Notes: generated from the sequence alone by a model not told the origin. 64,000 bases of DNA from Algoriphagus pacificus (GCF_017254845.1 NZ_JAFKCU010000001.1:641048-705047), one strand, 5' to 3'. Shown: positions 34,735-43,734, numbered from the stretch's first letter. Numbers and translations are program-made.

Positions 34735-34894
34735 AAAAAGAAAGAATAAGGAGCTAGAACTCTAAAATTCATAAAGCAATCTGGCATTTACAATAGCCTT
34801 TGAAATACTTTCTGCAACCAGTTAAGATTGCCCCAAGAAAGAACCCTTTGGATAATTCTTAAAACCTTTAACTTAGAAAAAATAATTTTTCACT

Positions 34895-35827
34895 ATGAAA
34901 AGACTTTCTGTTTGGTTCTGTTTCTTATTTCTTGTCTGTATTCAGGCCAAAGCACAAACGCTTGCCGAAAAAATGGGCTATCCCAAAGATGCCAAATTAT
35001 TGATTATTCATGGCGATGATGTGGGCGTATCTCATTCCCAAAACAAGGCAACTTTCGAAGCCCTGAAAAAAGGATTGGTTACTTCTACCAGTATGATGGT
35101 GCCCAGTGCTTGGTCTGCTGAGGTAGGTGTGATGGCAAAGGAAATTCCAGACGCAGATATCGGGATCCACATAACTTTAACGAATGAGTGGGAAAACTTC
35201 AATTGGCCTCCAAAAGCAGGCAGGACGAAAGTTCCAGGATTAAGTGACGAAAGAGGGTTTATGTACTCAGATTGCACTCCAGTAACAGCAAATGCCAGTC
35301 CTGAGGAAGTAGAGATAGAAATCCGTGCCCAAATCAAAGCAGCCAATCAGATGGGAATTACCCCAACTCATCTAGACTCACACATGGGTTGTATTTTCTA
35401 TGGTAAACCTGAATACATGCGTTCTTATTTAAAAATTGCGCAGGAACTCAAGATTCCAGCCATGGTCAATACCGAAATCATGGAAGGATTGATCAAGCCA
35501 AACATGGGAGTTTTCGAAGGAATCAATCTCGAAAATATCCCTGTGATCAATCAAATTATCATGGCAAATCCAGAAGATTACGAGGCTGGAATGGAGCAGT
35601 TTTATACAAAAGCCTTGAAAAACCTAGAACCTGGAGTTCATATAATTCTAGTCCATTTGGCATTTGATGATGAGGAAATGAATGCTGTCACGGCAGGACA
35701 TGACACCTATCACGCTCCTTGGAGACAAGCTGATTTTGATTTCTTTACCAGTGAAAAAGCGAAAGAACTCATTGAAAAAAATAACATTCAGCTAATTACC
35801 TGGAAGGAAATTGGAAAAACACTTTAA
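34895..35827 (+). CDS. YdjC/ChbG-like secreted carbohydrate deacetylase
   Basis: 310 residues with signal peptide (VWFCFLFLVCIQAKAQ). The metal-binding start LLIIHGDDVGVSHSQN corresponds to the ADDFG motif of ChbG-type deacetylases. IGIHITLTNEW and THLDSHMGCIF supply further histidine ligands, and VHLAFDDEEM lies near the end. Family members remove acetyl groups from amino sugars. Secretion suggests a role in glycan breakdown. Gene 35840 follows after 12 bases, so the two are probably co-transcribed. Confidence 0.82.
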   Translation: MKRLSVWFCFLFLVCIQAKAQTLAEKMGYPKDAKLLIIHGDDVGVSHSQNKATFEALKKGLVTSTSMMVPSAWSAEVGVMAKEIPDADIGIHITLTNEWENFNWPPKAGRTKVPGLSDERGFMYSDCTPVTANASPEEVEIEIRAQIKAANQMGITPTHLDSHMGCIFYGKPEYMRSYLKIAQELKIPAMVNTEIMEGLIKPNMGVFEGINLENIPVINQIIMANPEDYEAGMEQFYTKALKNLEPGVHIILVHLAFDDEEMNAVTAGHDTYHAPWRQADFDFFTSEKAKELIEKNNIQLITWKEIGKTL

Positions 35828-35839
35828 ACAGCCAAGCCA

Positions 35840-36409
35840 TTGACTATCAAAGAAGTTTTTTCGAAAATACTCTTATCTCTAGGTAGTGCATTTCTATTTT
35901 ATCTTTCAAAAGATATTCTGCTCCAATGGCCAGTTTTCCAGACAGATTCAACAGGTCAAGTGATTTTATATTGTTTGATTGCCAATATCATCATCCTCGG
36001 TGCTTTTGCTTTCGTAGGTTTTGCCTGGCCTACTTATAAGTTATTGCCTGAGGGATATTATAAAATCTCAAACCCTGATAGATTTCAGGAGATGGGAAGA
36101 AAAGTTGGTCTAACTCTATTTCAAAAATTTCTCTTACTGACTTTTTGGAAGGATAAAAAACAGCGAAAACGATATTTTGACGGCTCCAGATCAGGAATCA
36201 AACATTGGGTAATTCAGTCCAAAAGCTCGGAATTTGGACATTTCATTCCTTTTGTAATTATTATAGGACTTAGTATCTGGAGCTTAGTTTTAGGCTTCTG
36301 GACAATGGCCTTTGTTAATTTGCTCCTCAATATTTTTATCAATCTATACCCAGTTCTTTTGCAAAGAATGCATCGGGCTAGGCTCAGTAGAATTATTGAC
36401 AGGCTTTAA
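35840..36409 (+). CDS. CrtO-like membrane acyltransferase family protein
   Basis: 189 residues with about four membrane helices, starting from TTG. The C-terminal half looks like the glycosyl-diaponeurosporenoate acyltransferase (CrtO) family: EMGRKVGLTLFQKFLL, a charged segment, SSEFGHFIPF as the membrane-proximal His motif, and NIFINLYPVLLQRMHRARL at the end. If right, it may acylate a glycolipid or glycosylated carotenoid. No glycosyltransferase is in the window. The motif match is from memory and moderate. It is convergent with and overlaps the DUF5916 gene by 4 bases. Confidence 0.5.
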   Translation: MTIKEVFSKILLSLGSAFLFYLSKDILLQWPVFQTDSTGQVILYCLIANIIILGAFAFVGFAWPTYKLLPEGYYKISNPDRFQEMGRKVGLTLFQKFLLLTFWKDKKQRKRYFDGSRSGIKHWVIQSKSSEFGHFIPFVIIIGLSIWSLVLGFWTMAFVNLLLNIFINLYPVLLQRMHRARLSRIIDRL

Positions 36410-38622
36410 AGATTCAACCAATAATTCAGCTTAAAGACTAAGGAACGCTGTTTTGGTGCGAAAGTATCCGGGAAATAATTATCTGTATAAACCAGGAAGA
36501 AATCCGAAACAGGAGCAAATCTCCATTGTAAACGTGTATTGATATTCATGTTATCAATCTGGTTGTTGTACTGGATGAAGGTTGTCCAGAAGAGTTTTTT
36601 GGTAAAGGTCAAATCAATTCTAGGCCCAACTAAAACCAAATCTGCATCATTTTGTGGCTCAGGAAGTCTAATTCTCGCATAATTGAAATTCATGGAGATG
36701 TTGGCCTTATTCCCAATTCGTAAACCCATTTCACTGACAACTCTCTGGAAATCTCCAGTGTAATATTGTCCAGCTTCAGCCTCCAATTTGATCAAGAATA
36801 GGTTCCGTGGATTACTGCTGTATTCAACTTGAAGTGTCTTGGTTTTGTAATCCGTCCCAGCTTCCAATTTTTCTCCTCCGGTTCGGGTAGGGTCAAAGTC
36901 CTGAAACAGGTACACATATCTGTTTTTCTGGGTAACAGTGATTGTCGAAAATGAATTGAACTGGATATTATAACTCAGATTGATGTCCCGATCTGTTGTT
37001 CCAATAGTTTCATTCCATAATCCTTCGTATTCGATCTTAGGTCCATGACGATTGATCAAATTCGAATTAGGATAAAACAAATAGGCTATGTCTGGATTTA
37101 ATCTTTTGTAGTTTGACCTAGGAAGGTAACCCACTTCAGGATTGAAATCTTCACCGACATCTCGATAGCTAAAACTCCAAGCCCAGTGAATGTCATTGTA
37201 CAACACATAGGCATTAAATGAGTAAGGTTTTACTGTTTCTTTTGATTCAAAAGTCCTGTGGTAAAACACTTTTCCAGTCCATTTGCCATCAGCTGAATTC
37301 AAGTTGTAATCTACCCCAAGTAAACGGTTGTAATCATTAGGATTGAAAAGAGATTGATATTCATCCAAAGCGAGAGACTCCTTGTCAACGAAGATGATCC
37401 CTATATTTGAGCGTGTAAATATCTTTTTCTGAAGCGCCACCACAGAAAAGTTCTTTCCTGAAATACCCGCTTCATCATCCGTGGCAGTCTGCATGTTCAT
37501 GACTCCCAAGCGCCAGTTTTCATTGATCTTTCCACTTAATCTGGCTCCATATAGAATCTTACTTTGGATATTTTGCCCAGTTGCCGAGTCTATGTCTACC
37601 CCAATTCTTCTGGAAAAGAACGGCCTGGATTGTCTAGAACCAAAGCTTTCGAAGAGATCCGCATTTTCTAAAAAGAACTGTCTCCTCTCCGGGAAAAATA
37701 TTTCAAATCTATCCAGGTTGGTTACCTGCTGATCCACTTCTACTTGGGAAAAGTCTGGATTGAAAGTCAAATCCAAATTCATCGCAGGTCCGATACCTAC
37801 TTTTGCATCTCCACCGAATGCCGGTGAAAAACTTTCCGAAGTGTTTTCCAGATAATTTCTGGAAGTCTTACCAGCCACATAGGGGATCAAAGAAATGTTA
37901 GCTGAATTTTTTCTGACAGGCTCTTGGAAGATCAGTTTTCTATTAAATGCTGTAGAAATGATGGATAAGTTTCTAGGAATAGGAGACCAAGTACTTCTCT
38001 CACCCGTATGACTATCAATTCTATAAAAATTTACATTCCAATTTTGAGCTCCATCCTTGAAACGGATGGTAGAAAGCGGAATAATTGCCTCTACTTGCCA
38101 ATGCGTATCATAAATCTTTGCCTCCGCGTACCATTTGTTATCCCAAGCTAGACTCAAGTCTTCACTTCTGATTCCACCATTTGCTAGCAATCCTTCTCTT
38201 TGAACACCATAGGGATTTACTCCAAATTGAAAGGCATTCGTCTTATCGTTAAATGTGTCAAAGACAAAAGTGATCCCGTCATTTTGCTGTCCTCGGTAAT
38301 CTCTTCTCAAAGAAGTCGATACGTACTCCCTTGGACCATTATTTTCCATAATGGCGGCGATGTAAAGGTTGTTATCATCAAATGCGACTTTTACTCGGGT
38401 GTTGACTTCAGACAAAGAAGTATCTGAAGGAAAATACTGCATAAAATCAGTATTCCATCCTTCAGTATCTAGCCAGATTGCTTCGTCCAATTCCCCATCC
38501 AAAACAATCGGTGTGGAGATTTTAAAGGCAAAAGCATTCGGGTTTGAAATTCCTTGAGAATATGAACTAGTCGTCGTAACTAATATTATCAGAAATAATA
38601 AAATATAGTTTCGCATTATCAT
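36406..38622 (-). CDS. CBM9-like / DUF5916 outer-membrane protein
   Basis: 738 residues with signal peptide (ILLFLIILVTTTSSYSQG). The N-terminal carbohydrate-binding family-9-like sandwich spans about 35-230: VLDGELDEAIW, VAFDDNNLYIAA, VFDTFNDKTNAFQFGVNPYG and WQVEAIIPLSTIRF. A long beta-barrel-like DUF5916 region follows (DLTFNPDFSQVEVDQQVTNL, FPERRQFFLENADLFESFG) and ends in an aromatic barrel strand (FKLNYWLNL). The role is probably polymer binding or uptake at the outer membrane. A second ATG two codons in is an alternative start. Confidence 0.85.
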   Translation of the reverse strand: MIMRNYILLFLIILVTTTSSYSQGISNPNAFAFKISTPIVLDGELDEAIWLDTEGWNTDFMQYFPSDTSLSEVNTRVKVAFDDNNLYIAAIMENNGPREYVSTSLRRDYRGQQNDGITFVFDTFNDKTNAFQFGVNPYGVQREGLLANGGIRSEDLSLAWDNKWYAEAKIYDTHWQVEAIIPLSTIRFKDGAQNWNVNFYRIDSHTGERSTWSPIPRNLSIISTAFNRKLIFQEPVRKNSANISLIPYVAGKTSRNYLENTSESFSPAFGGDAKVGIGPAMNLDLTFNPDFSQVEVDQQVTNLDRFEIFFPERRQFFLENADLFESFGSRQSRPFFSRRIGVDIDSATGQNIQSKILYGARLSGKINENWRLGVMNMQTATDDEAGISGKNFSVVALQKKIFTRSNIGIIFVDKESLALDEYQSLFNPNDYNRLLGVDYNLNSADGKWTGKVFYHRTFESKETVKPYSFNAYVLYNDIHWAWSFSYRDVGEDFNPEVGYLPRSNYKRLNPDIAYLFYPNSNLINRHGPKIEYEGLWNETIGTTDRDINLSYNIQFNSFSTITVTQKNRYVYLFQDFDPTRTGGEKLEAGTDYKTKTLQVEYSSNPRNLFLIKLEAEAGQYYTGDFQRVVSEMGLRIGNKANISMNFNYARIRLPEPQNDADLVLVGPRIDLTFTKKLFWTTFIQYNNQIDNMNINTRLQWRFAPVSDFFLVYTDNYFPDTFAPKQRSLVFKLNYWLNL

Positions 38623-38710
38623 GGGATAAGCGACAAAAATATCGACGAACGTTTAGAATCAGACTTTTATTATACCAATGGTAGAAATATCGGATAGCTT
38701 TTAAAATTGG

Positions 38711-39142
38711 CTAAACCAAATCACCAAAAGCGGTAAGCATCAGATTTCTAGAAGAAGCGTGCCTTCTAAATTCGCAAAGATAAATCCCTTGCCAGGTTCC
38801 TAAGGCCAAGCGTCCGGATGAAATCGGGATATGAAGGCTGGAGTCAAAAAAACTAGCCTTGATATGCGCTGGCATGTCGTCTGGCCCCTCGTAGGTATGG
38901 ATGAATCGAGGATAATTTTCAGGAATCAATTCATTGACAAAGGTCTGAAAGTCCTTTCTAACGGTTGGGTCAGCATTTTCATTGATGGTCAATGCTGCTG
39001 AAGTATGCTGGATAAAAACCTGCAAAAATCCCGTCTTTATTTTTCTTATCTCTGGAAATTCAGACTCGATTAAATCGGTAATCAAATGATAGCCTGAAGG
39101 AAACTGGGGAAGGCGAATTTTTTTCTGGAAAAACTGACTCAT
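38711..39142 (-). CDS. YjbQ/UPF0047-family protein
   Basis: 143 residues from MSQFFQKKIRLPQFPSGY; a longer reading adds seven residues with no family match. Conserved blocks are HTSAALTINENADPTVRKD, HTYEGPDDMPAHIKASF and GRLALGTWQGIYLCEFR. Several relatives show weak thiamine-phosphate synthase activity, but the true role is unsettled. It lies 2 kb from a TPP riboswitch, which is suggestive only. It follows the terminator of the lipoprotein gene, so it needs its own promoter. Confidence 0.9.
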   Translation of the reverse strand: MSQFFQKKIRLPQFPSGYHLITDLIESEFPEIRKIKTGFLQVFIQHTSAALTINENADPTVRKDFQTFVNELIPENYPRFIHTYEGPDDMPAHIKASFFDSSLHIPISSGRLALGTWQGIYLCEFRRHASSRNLMLTAFGDLV

Positions 39143-39173
39143 CTCTAAAAGTAAAACCTCCACTCAAAATAAA

Positions 39174-39195
39174 AAAGGAGGCCTTCGCCTCCTTT
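39174..39195 (-). terminator. Hairpin terminator after the small lipoprotein gene
   Basis: A perfect 9-bp stem (AAAGGAGGC with GCCTCCTTT) around a CTTC loop, 3 bases after the stop of the lipoprotein gene. The minus strand continues with T-rich sequence. Confidence 0.8.
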
Positions 39196-39198
39196 CAA

Positions 39199-39609
39199 TT
39201 ATTCCTTGTCAAAATACAGTTTTGAACCATCACATTCATCCCAAGTTCCTGTAAGCTGCCCCTTGCTATTGATAAAATAATCTTCAACATCTGGTGTACA
39301 ACTATGCACTAAAAGACTGTTTTTGGTCGAATATTGAAATTTATAATGAGTCAAACCATCTGATAAGGATTGTTCATAGGTTCCTTGCAAAGTATACTCG
39401 CCAACAGTCTTAGTGAAACTTCCATCAGGCATCATGGAATAAACATAAGCTGAATCCTGGATGCTTGTATATTCCATTTCTCCCGAGACATTTACTTGAT
39501 ATCCGGCAAGAGCCCATTTTTGGCTTTCGTCCCTTGGTTCGGGGAGATCGTTGAAATCACAGGAAAATGTTAAAAAGACAAGTAAGGCAAAAATCGAAAA
39601 CTGTTTCAT
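39199..39609 (-). CDS. Small lipocalin-like lipoprotein, unknown function
   Basis: 136 residues from MKQFSIFALLVFLTFSC, lipidated at Cys17. The mature part (WALAGYQVNVSGEMEYT, PDGSFTKTVGEYTLQGTYE, CTPDVEDYF, LTGTWDECDGSKLYFDK) resembles small lipocalin-like or META-type beta-barrels of Bacteroidota, and two cysteines may pair. I do not recognise a named family. It has its own strong terminator. Confidence 0.65.
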   Translation of the reverse strand: MKQFSIFALLVFLTFSCDFNDLPEPRDESQKWALAGYQVNVSGEMEYTSIQDSAYVYSMMPDGSFTKTVGEYTLQGTYEQSLSDGLTHYKFQYSTKNSLLVHSCTPDVEDYFINSKGQLTGTWDECDGSKLYFDKE

Positions 39610-39691
39610 TGGTAATTTCATATATCGGCTAGTTCCGACCTATGTGTTGCAACATCTTTGCCAAGATGAATAAGCCAATGGTAAACAGATC

Positions 39692-40048
39692 TTATTTTTT
39701 ACTCTTTTTTGCAAATGGATTATATCTTAGGGCTGTTTCAACCCAAAAATCCCAGTCTTCCTGCTGGTCAAAGCCCTCAGGATCAACGTGTACAAATCCT
39801 TTCATGGGCCTTCCGGTAAAATCCATTGCTCTACAACCTGTCCTTTTCATACACATTTCTTGGGCTTCTTCCCCCACCCGCACCATTAGTCTTTCTTTTC
39901 CAGTCGCTTTATCTCTGTTCAAGCCGATGCACATTTTCTCATTGACCATAAAGGCGATGCCTCCCATCATTTTTTTGGCTTCGAAAGATGCTCCTCTCTG
40001 CTGGAGGCTTTGGCTCATTTTTTCGGCTAAATATTCATCATAAGCCAT
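39692..40048 (-). CDS. TfoX N-terminal-domain protein
   Basis: 118 residues matching the TfoX/Sxy N-terminal domain: KKMMGGIAFMVNEKMCIGL, LMVRVGEEAQEMCMK, and RPMKGFVHVDPEGFDQQEDW. A lysine-rich end follows. Stand-alone versions are common and are not shown to control competence, unlike E. coli Sxy. It starts 11 bases after the FAH-family gene, so the two are probably one transcript. Confidence 0.85.
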   Translation of the reverse strand: MAYDEYLAEKMSQSLQQRGASFEAKKMMGGIAFMVNEKMCIGLNRDKATGKERLMVRVGEEAQEMCMKRTGCRAMDFTGRPMKGFVHVDPEGFDQQEDWDFWVETALRYNPFAKKSKK

Positions 40049-40059
40049 GCCTGATAAAT

Positions 40060-40905
40060 TTAAATTTTGGCAATGAAATTCTCTAAAGTACCGATTCCTT
40101 CGATCGTAATACAGACCTTATCATCTACCTCCAGAGTGAAATCGTCAGGAACGATTCCAGTACCTGTCATCAAAAAGCAACCAATCGGGAAAGTATTCCC
40201 CTTAAAGAGCCATTCGGCCAATTCCTTCGGCTTCCGCTTCAATTGAGTCAACTCTGTTTCTCCAGTAAATGCAAGCTGACCCTCTCTGTAAATCTCCAGT
40301 TTGATCAAAGTCTCTTCGGAAATAATCTCATCCTGGACCAGAATGCATGGGCCAATGGCTGCACAGCCTTGGTAAACCTTTGCCTGCGGTAAGTAAAGCG
40401 GATTTTCACCTTCTATACTTCTACTGCTCATGTCATTGCCTACTGTAAATCCTTGGATTCTTCCCGCTGGAGAAATCAACAGCGTAAGTTCTGGCTCTGG
40501 CACATCCCAAGTAGAATCTTTTCGGATATTGACTTTTCCTCCTGGTGCCGATACTCTGCTTGAGGTGGCTTTGAAGAATAACTCGGGTCGGTCCGCAGCA
40601 TATACTTTATCGTAAAAATCCGCTCCTCCTGCATCCTGGCTTTCTTCCATTCTTGCAGTCCTACTTCTGTAATAAGTCACTCCAGCTGCCCAGATTTCCT
40701 GGTCTCCCATAGGAGATTGCAAACCTGCTTTTATCAAGTCATTAGCTTCCTCTTCTTCCAAACTTCTCCAAGTTTTAGACTCAATGGTGAGGTATTCTTT
40801 GAGGTTTTCTCTTCCCAAAAGGTCATTCCAGTTTAGGCTTGGGCCCAAAAGAAAAGAGTCGGAAGTTTGAAGTAAGGTTCCAGAAGGAAGTTTGTACAGT
40901 TTCAT
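40060..40905 (-). CDS. Fumarylacetoacetate hydrolase (FAH)-family protein
   Basis: 281 residues from MKLYKLPSGTLLQ. A longer in-frame reading up to 41196 is rejected because it would run through the oppositely oriented TPP riboswitch and its promoter. The metal-binding motifs are visible: VPEPELTLLISPAGRIQGF, then VGNDMSSRSIEGEN and GCAAIGPCI, with the family end FPIGCFLMTGTGIVPDDFTL. Relatives hydrolyse or decarboxylate 2-oxo acids in sugar-acid and aromatic catabolism. The substrate cannot be told here. Confidence 0.88.
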   Translation of the reverse strand: MKLYKLPSGTLLQTSDSFLLGPSLNWNDLLGRENLKEYLTIESKTWRSLEEEEANDLIKAGLQSPMGDQEIWAAGVTYYRSRTARMEESQDAGGADFYDKVYAADRPELFFKATSSRVSAPGGKVNIRKDSTWDVPEPELTLLISPAGRIQGFTVGNDMSSRSIEGENPLYLPQAKVYQGCAAIGPCILVQDEIISEETLIKLEIYREGQLAFTGETELTQLKRKPKELAEWLFKGNTFPIGCFLMTGTGIVPDDFTLEVDDKVCITIEGIGTLENFIAKI

Positions 40906-40991
40906 AGGTTTAAGGGTTTGTTGAAAACGGAATTTAAGGAAAAGATTTGGGAAGGCTAGCTGTGCAAAACAAGGAATTTCATTTTTGAGAA

Positions 40992-41021
40992 TTGCATAAA
41001 TGCTTTTCCCCATTACCTTTG
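40992..41021 (+). promoter_or_regulatory. Bacteroidota-type promoter of the thiamine receptor gene
   Basis: TTG (40992-40994) and TACCTTTG (41014-41021) are separated by 19 bases, a full match to the -7 consensus TAnnTTTG. Transcription would start near 41028, exactly at the 5' edge of the riboswitch. Confidence 0.7.
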
Positions 41022-41028
41022 TGTCAAG

Positions 41029-41110
41029 ATCATAAGGGGTGCCTAAATATTTCGGGCTGAGATCATACCCATAAGACCTGATCCGGGTAATGCCGGCGAA
41101 GGGAAATGAG
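41029..41110 (+). ncRNA. TPP riboswitch (THI element)
   Basis: The conserved blocks occur in order: GGGGTGCC at 41036-41043, GCTGAGAT at 41056-41063, ACCC after it, then ACCTGATCCGGGTAATGCC (41076-41094) and GGCGAAGGGAAATG. The outer stem can form between TCAT at the 5' end and ATGA at the 3' end. These blocks are diagnostic for the thiamine-pyrophosphate aptamer. It lies about 150 bases upstream of the TonB-dependent receptor gene on the same strand. Confidence 0.95.
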
Positions 41111-41143
41111 CAGCATAACATTAGTACCAAATCGAATTCGCGA

Positions 41144-41171
41144 AAAGGCGCCGTTGCGCTTTCTGTTTTGT
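41144..41171 (+). terminator. Candidate riboswitch-controlled attenuator
   Basis: A seven-pair stem AAGGCGC / GCGCTTT (one G-T pair) around CGTT is followed by TCTGTTTTG. It lies 34 bases after the aptamer. It could be the switchable terminator, but the T-run is broken. Control of translation start is an alternative. Confidence 0.4.
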
Positions 41172-41258
41172 ACAAGTTGTGCATACGGGTAAACAATCAC
41201 GGAAGACTTCCCCTAAGTTTTCTCATGTTTAACCAGAATAACCCGCAAGGGAAAACAC

Positions 41259-43649
41259 ATGAAAAAAGTACTGTTAAACCTGGCATTATGCCTGTTTGCA
41301 ATCTCCACTTGGGCTCAAAGCAGCCTTAGCGGAAAAGTCCTGGATGCCAAAACGGGAGAAGTATTAATTGGAGCTTCCGTTTGGACCGAAAAACAAGGAC
41401 GAGGAGCTGTCACTGACGAAAATGGAGATTTTACTATCACCAAATTAAAAGAAGGGGAGGTTCAACTCCGTGTTTCGTATGTAGGTTTTGAAACTCTTCA
41501 AAGAACAATACAAGTCCCTTTTGTAGGAGATTTGACACTCTCTTTAAATCCTACTGATTTGCTGACCGAGGAATTTATAGTCTCTGCTACAAGAGCCTCA
41601 GCTACAACTCCTACGACTTTCCAAACCATCGATAAAGCCGAGCTTTCCAAAAGAAACTTGGGGCAGGACATTCCGATATTATTGAATTTCACTCCTTCTG
41701 TAGTGACCAATTCAGATGCAGGAGCCGGAATCGGGTACACCAGCATGAGCATCAGAGGCTCTGATCAAAGCAGAATCAATGTGACTGTCAACGGTATTCC
41801 TATGAATGATGCAGAATCTCACGGGGTGTTTTATGTCAACATGCCGGATTTTGCTTCTTCTGTGGATAATATTCAAATCCAGCGAGGTGTTGGAACTTCC
41901 ACTAACGGAGCTGCAACCTTCGGAGCGAGTCTAAATATTCAAACAGATACAAGAAATGATGATCCTTATGCGGAAATTTCCAACTCTGTGGGTTCATTTA
42001 ATTCCTGGAAACATACGGTAAAAGCAGGAACAGGCTTGTTGAACAATCATTTCGCAGTGGATGCAAGGCTTTCTAAAATCACATCCGATGGCTATGTGGA
42101 TCGTGCATTTTCAGACCTGAAATCCTTCTTTGTCTCTGCAGGATATTATTCCGAAAACCATGTGGTAAAACTGAATGTCTTTTCTGGAAAAGAACAGACT
42201 TACCAAGCTTGGTATGGGCTTCCTGAGTCTAAGCTGGAGGATGATCGAACCTTCAATTATTACACATACGATAATGAAACTGACAATTACCAACAAGATC
42301 ATTATCAGTTGATTTACACTGGAAAAATCGGAAGTAACTGGAAAACCAACGCCGCTCTTCATTATACCTATGGAAGAGGTTATTACGAGCAGTTCCGTGA
42401 AGATGATGACTTTGCAAGTTATGGACTTCCAGATGTTCAAATTGGGGAGGAGACTATTTCCAGCACTGATATCATTCGCCGAAGATGGCTAGATAATGAC
42501 TTCTTTGGAGGTATCGCTTCAGTCAATTATATCTCGGATGATGGAAAATGGGATGTGATCTTAGGCGGTGGAGCCAATCGCTACGATGGAGATCACTTTG
42601 GTGAAATCATTTGGGCGAGAGTTGCTGGAGAAACTAATATTCGAGATCGATATTATGACAACAATGCTGTGAAAGACGATAGAAATATTTACCTGAAAGC
42701 AACCCACGAAATCAGTCCTGGATTGAATCTGTTCGGGGATTTGCAGGTGCGTGGCATTAACTACACTTTTTTTGGAGTCAACGACGATCAGAGAATCGTT
42801 GATGGAAATCAGACCTATACCTTCTTCAATCCAAAATTCGGTTTGAGTTATGAGCGAAGCAATGGTCAGGTTTGGTATGCTAGCTATGCTGTAGCCAATA
42901 GAGAGCCGAAGCGTTCGGACTTTACGGATAATCCAATCACGGAAATTCCAAGACCAGAAAGACTGAATGACATTGAAGCTGGTGTAAGAGCCCAAAAAGG
43001 CAAGTTTAATTACAATGTCAACTTCTACTACATGGATTACAAGGATCAGTTGATTCTAACTGGCCAGATCAATGATGTAGGAGCTTATATCCGGGAAAAC
43101 GTGGCCAATTCTTACCGAGCTGGAATCGAGCTTTCTGGAGCTTATCAGGTTTCAAAGGCTTTGACTTTGGGTGGGAATTTGACACTTAGCCAAAACAAGA
43201 TCGAGGAATTCACTGAATATGTGGATGATTATAGCACAGCTGAATTTCAGCAAGAAGCTTTCACTTATGAGGATACCGACATTGCTTTTTCTCCAAATGC
43301 CATTGCTTCGGCAATTATCGAGTATAGACCAGTTGAAAATCTTTCGTTGAACTGGATGTCGAAATACGTGGGCAAGCAATACTTGGATAATTCATCCAGT
43401 GACAGCAGATCTCTCGATGCCTTCTTCACCAATGACATTCGTGTGAGCTACCAAGTACAACCGAGATTCTTCAAAAGCTTGGAGTTGAACCTTTTGGTCA
43501 ATAATATCTTCAATGAACTCTACGAACCGAATGGCTACACTTTTAGCTATTACATTCCTGGAGATTCTGGAAGAGAATTAATTACTGAAAACTATTATTA
43601 CCCGATGGCAGGAACCAATTTTATGTTGGGTTTGAATTTGAAGTTTTAG
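41259..43649 (+). CDS. TPP-regulated TonB-dependent outer-membrane receptor (probable thiamine uptake)
   Basis: 796 residues. A signal peptide (LNLALCLFAISTWAQ) is followed by a carboxypeptidase-regulatory-like domain (about 22-105: GKVLDAKTGEVLIGASV, DENGDFTI). A plug follows at about 115-230 (IPILLNFTPSVVT, SMSIRGSDQSRINVTVNGIP, IQRGVGTSTNG), then a 22-strand-type barrel that ends NFMLGLNLKF. The upstream TPP riboswitch points to thiamine or a precursor as substrate, in line with THI-regulated receptors described for Bacteroidota. No inner-membrane transporter such as PnuT is adjacent. Confidence 0.9.
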   Translation: MKKVLLNLALCLFAISTWAQSSLSGKVLDAKTGEVLIGASVWTEKQGRGAVTDENGDFTITKLKEGEVQLRVSYVGFETLQRTIQVPFVGDLTLSLNPTDLLTEEFIVSATRASATTPTTFQTIDKAELSKRNLGQDIPILLNFTPSVVTNSDAGAGIGYTSMSIRGSDQSRINVTVNGIPMNDAESHGVFYVNMPDFASSVDNIQIQRGVGTSTNGAATFGASLNIQTDTRNDDPYAEISNSVGSFNSWKHTVKAGTGLLNNHFAVDARLSKITSDGYVDRAFSDLKSFFVSAGYYSENHVVKLNVFSGKEQTYQAWYGLPESKLEDDRTFNYYTYDNETDNYQQDHYQLIYTGKIGSNWKTNAALHYTYGRGYYEQFREDDDFASYGLPDVQIGEETISSTDIIRRRWLDNDFFGGIASVNYISDDGKWDVILGGGANRYDGDHFGEIIWARVAGETNIRDRYYDNNAVKDDRNIYLKATHEISPGLNLFGDLQVRGINYTFFGVNDDQRIVDGNQTYTFFNPKFGLSYERSNGQVWYASYAVANREPKRSDFTDNPITEIPRPERLNDIEAGVRAQKGKFNYNVNFYYMDYKDQLILTGQINDVGAYIRENVANSYRAGIELSGAYQVSKALTLGGNLTLSQNKIEEFTEYVDDYSTAEFQQEAFTYEDTDIAFSPNAIASAIIEYRPVENLSLNWMSKYVGKQYLDNSSSDSRSLDAFFTNDIRVSYQVQPRFFKSLELNLLVNNIFNELYEPNGYTFSYYIPGDSGRELITENYYYPMAGTNFMLGLNLKF

Positions 43650-43667
43650 AGAGACTCTAATTAAAGG

Positions 43668-43714
43668 AGCACTGGCTTTCCTAATTCTTATTAGGAAGTG
43701 TCAGTGCTTTTTTT
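43668..43714 (+). terminator. Strong terminator of the thiamine receptor gene
   Basis: A long stem formed by AGCACTG...TTTCCTAAT and ATTAGGAA...CAGTGCT with a small internal bulge and a short loop is followed by T7. It is 19 bases after the receptor stop. Confidence 0.9.
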
Positions 43715-43734
43715 GCTTAAGAATGATGAACTTT

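Noticed and set aside
42561-42995. 144-codon minus-strand open frame inside the thiamine receptor gene
   Set aside because: Antisense to a receptor with clear plug and barrel sequence. The protein is low-complexity Ile/Ser-rich with no family features.
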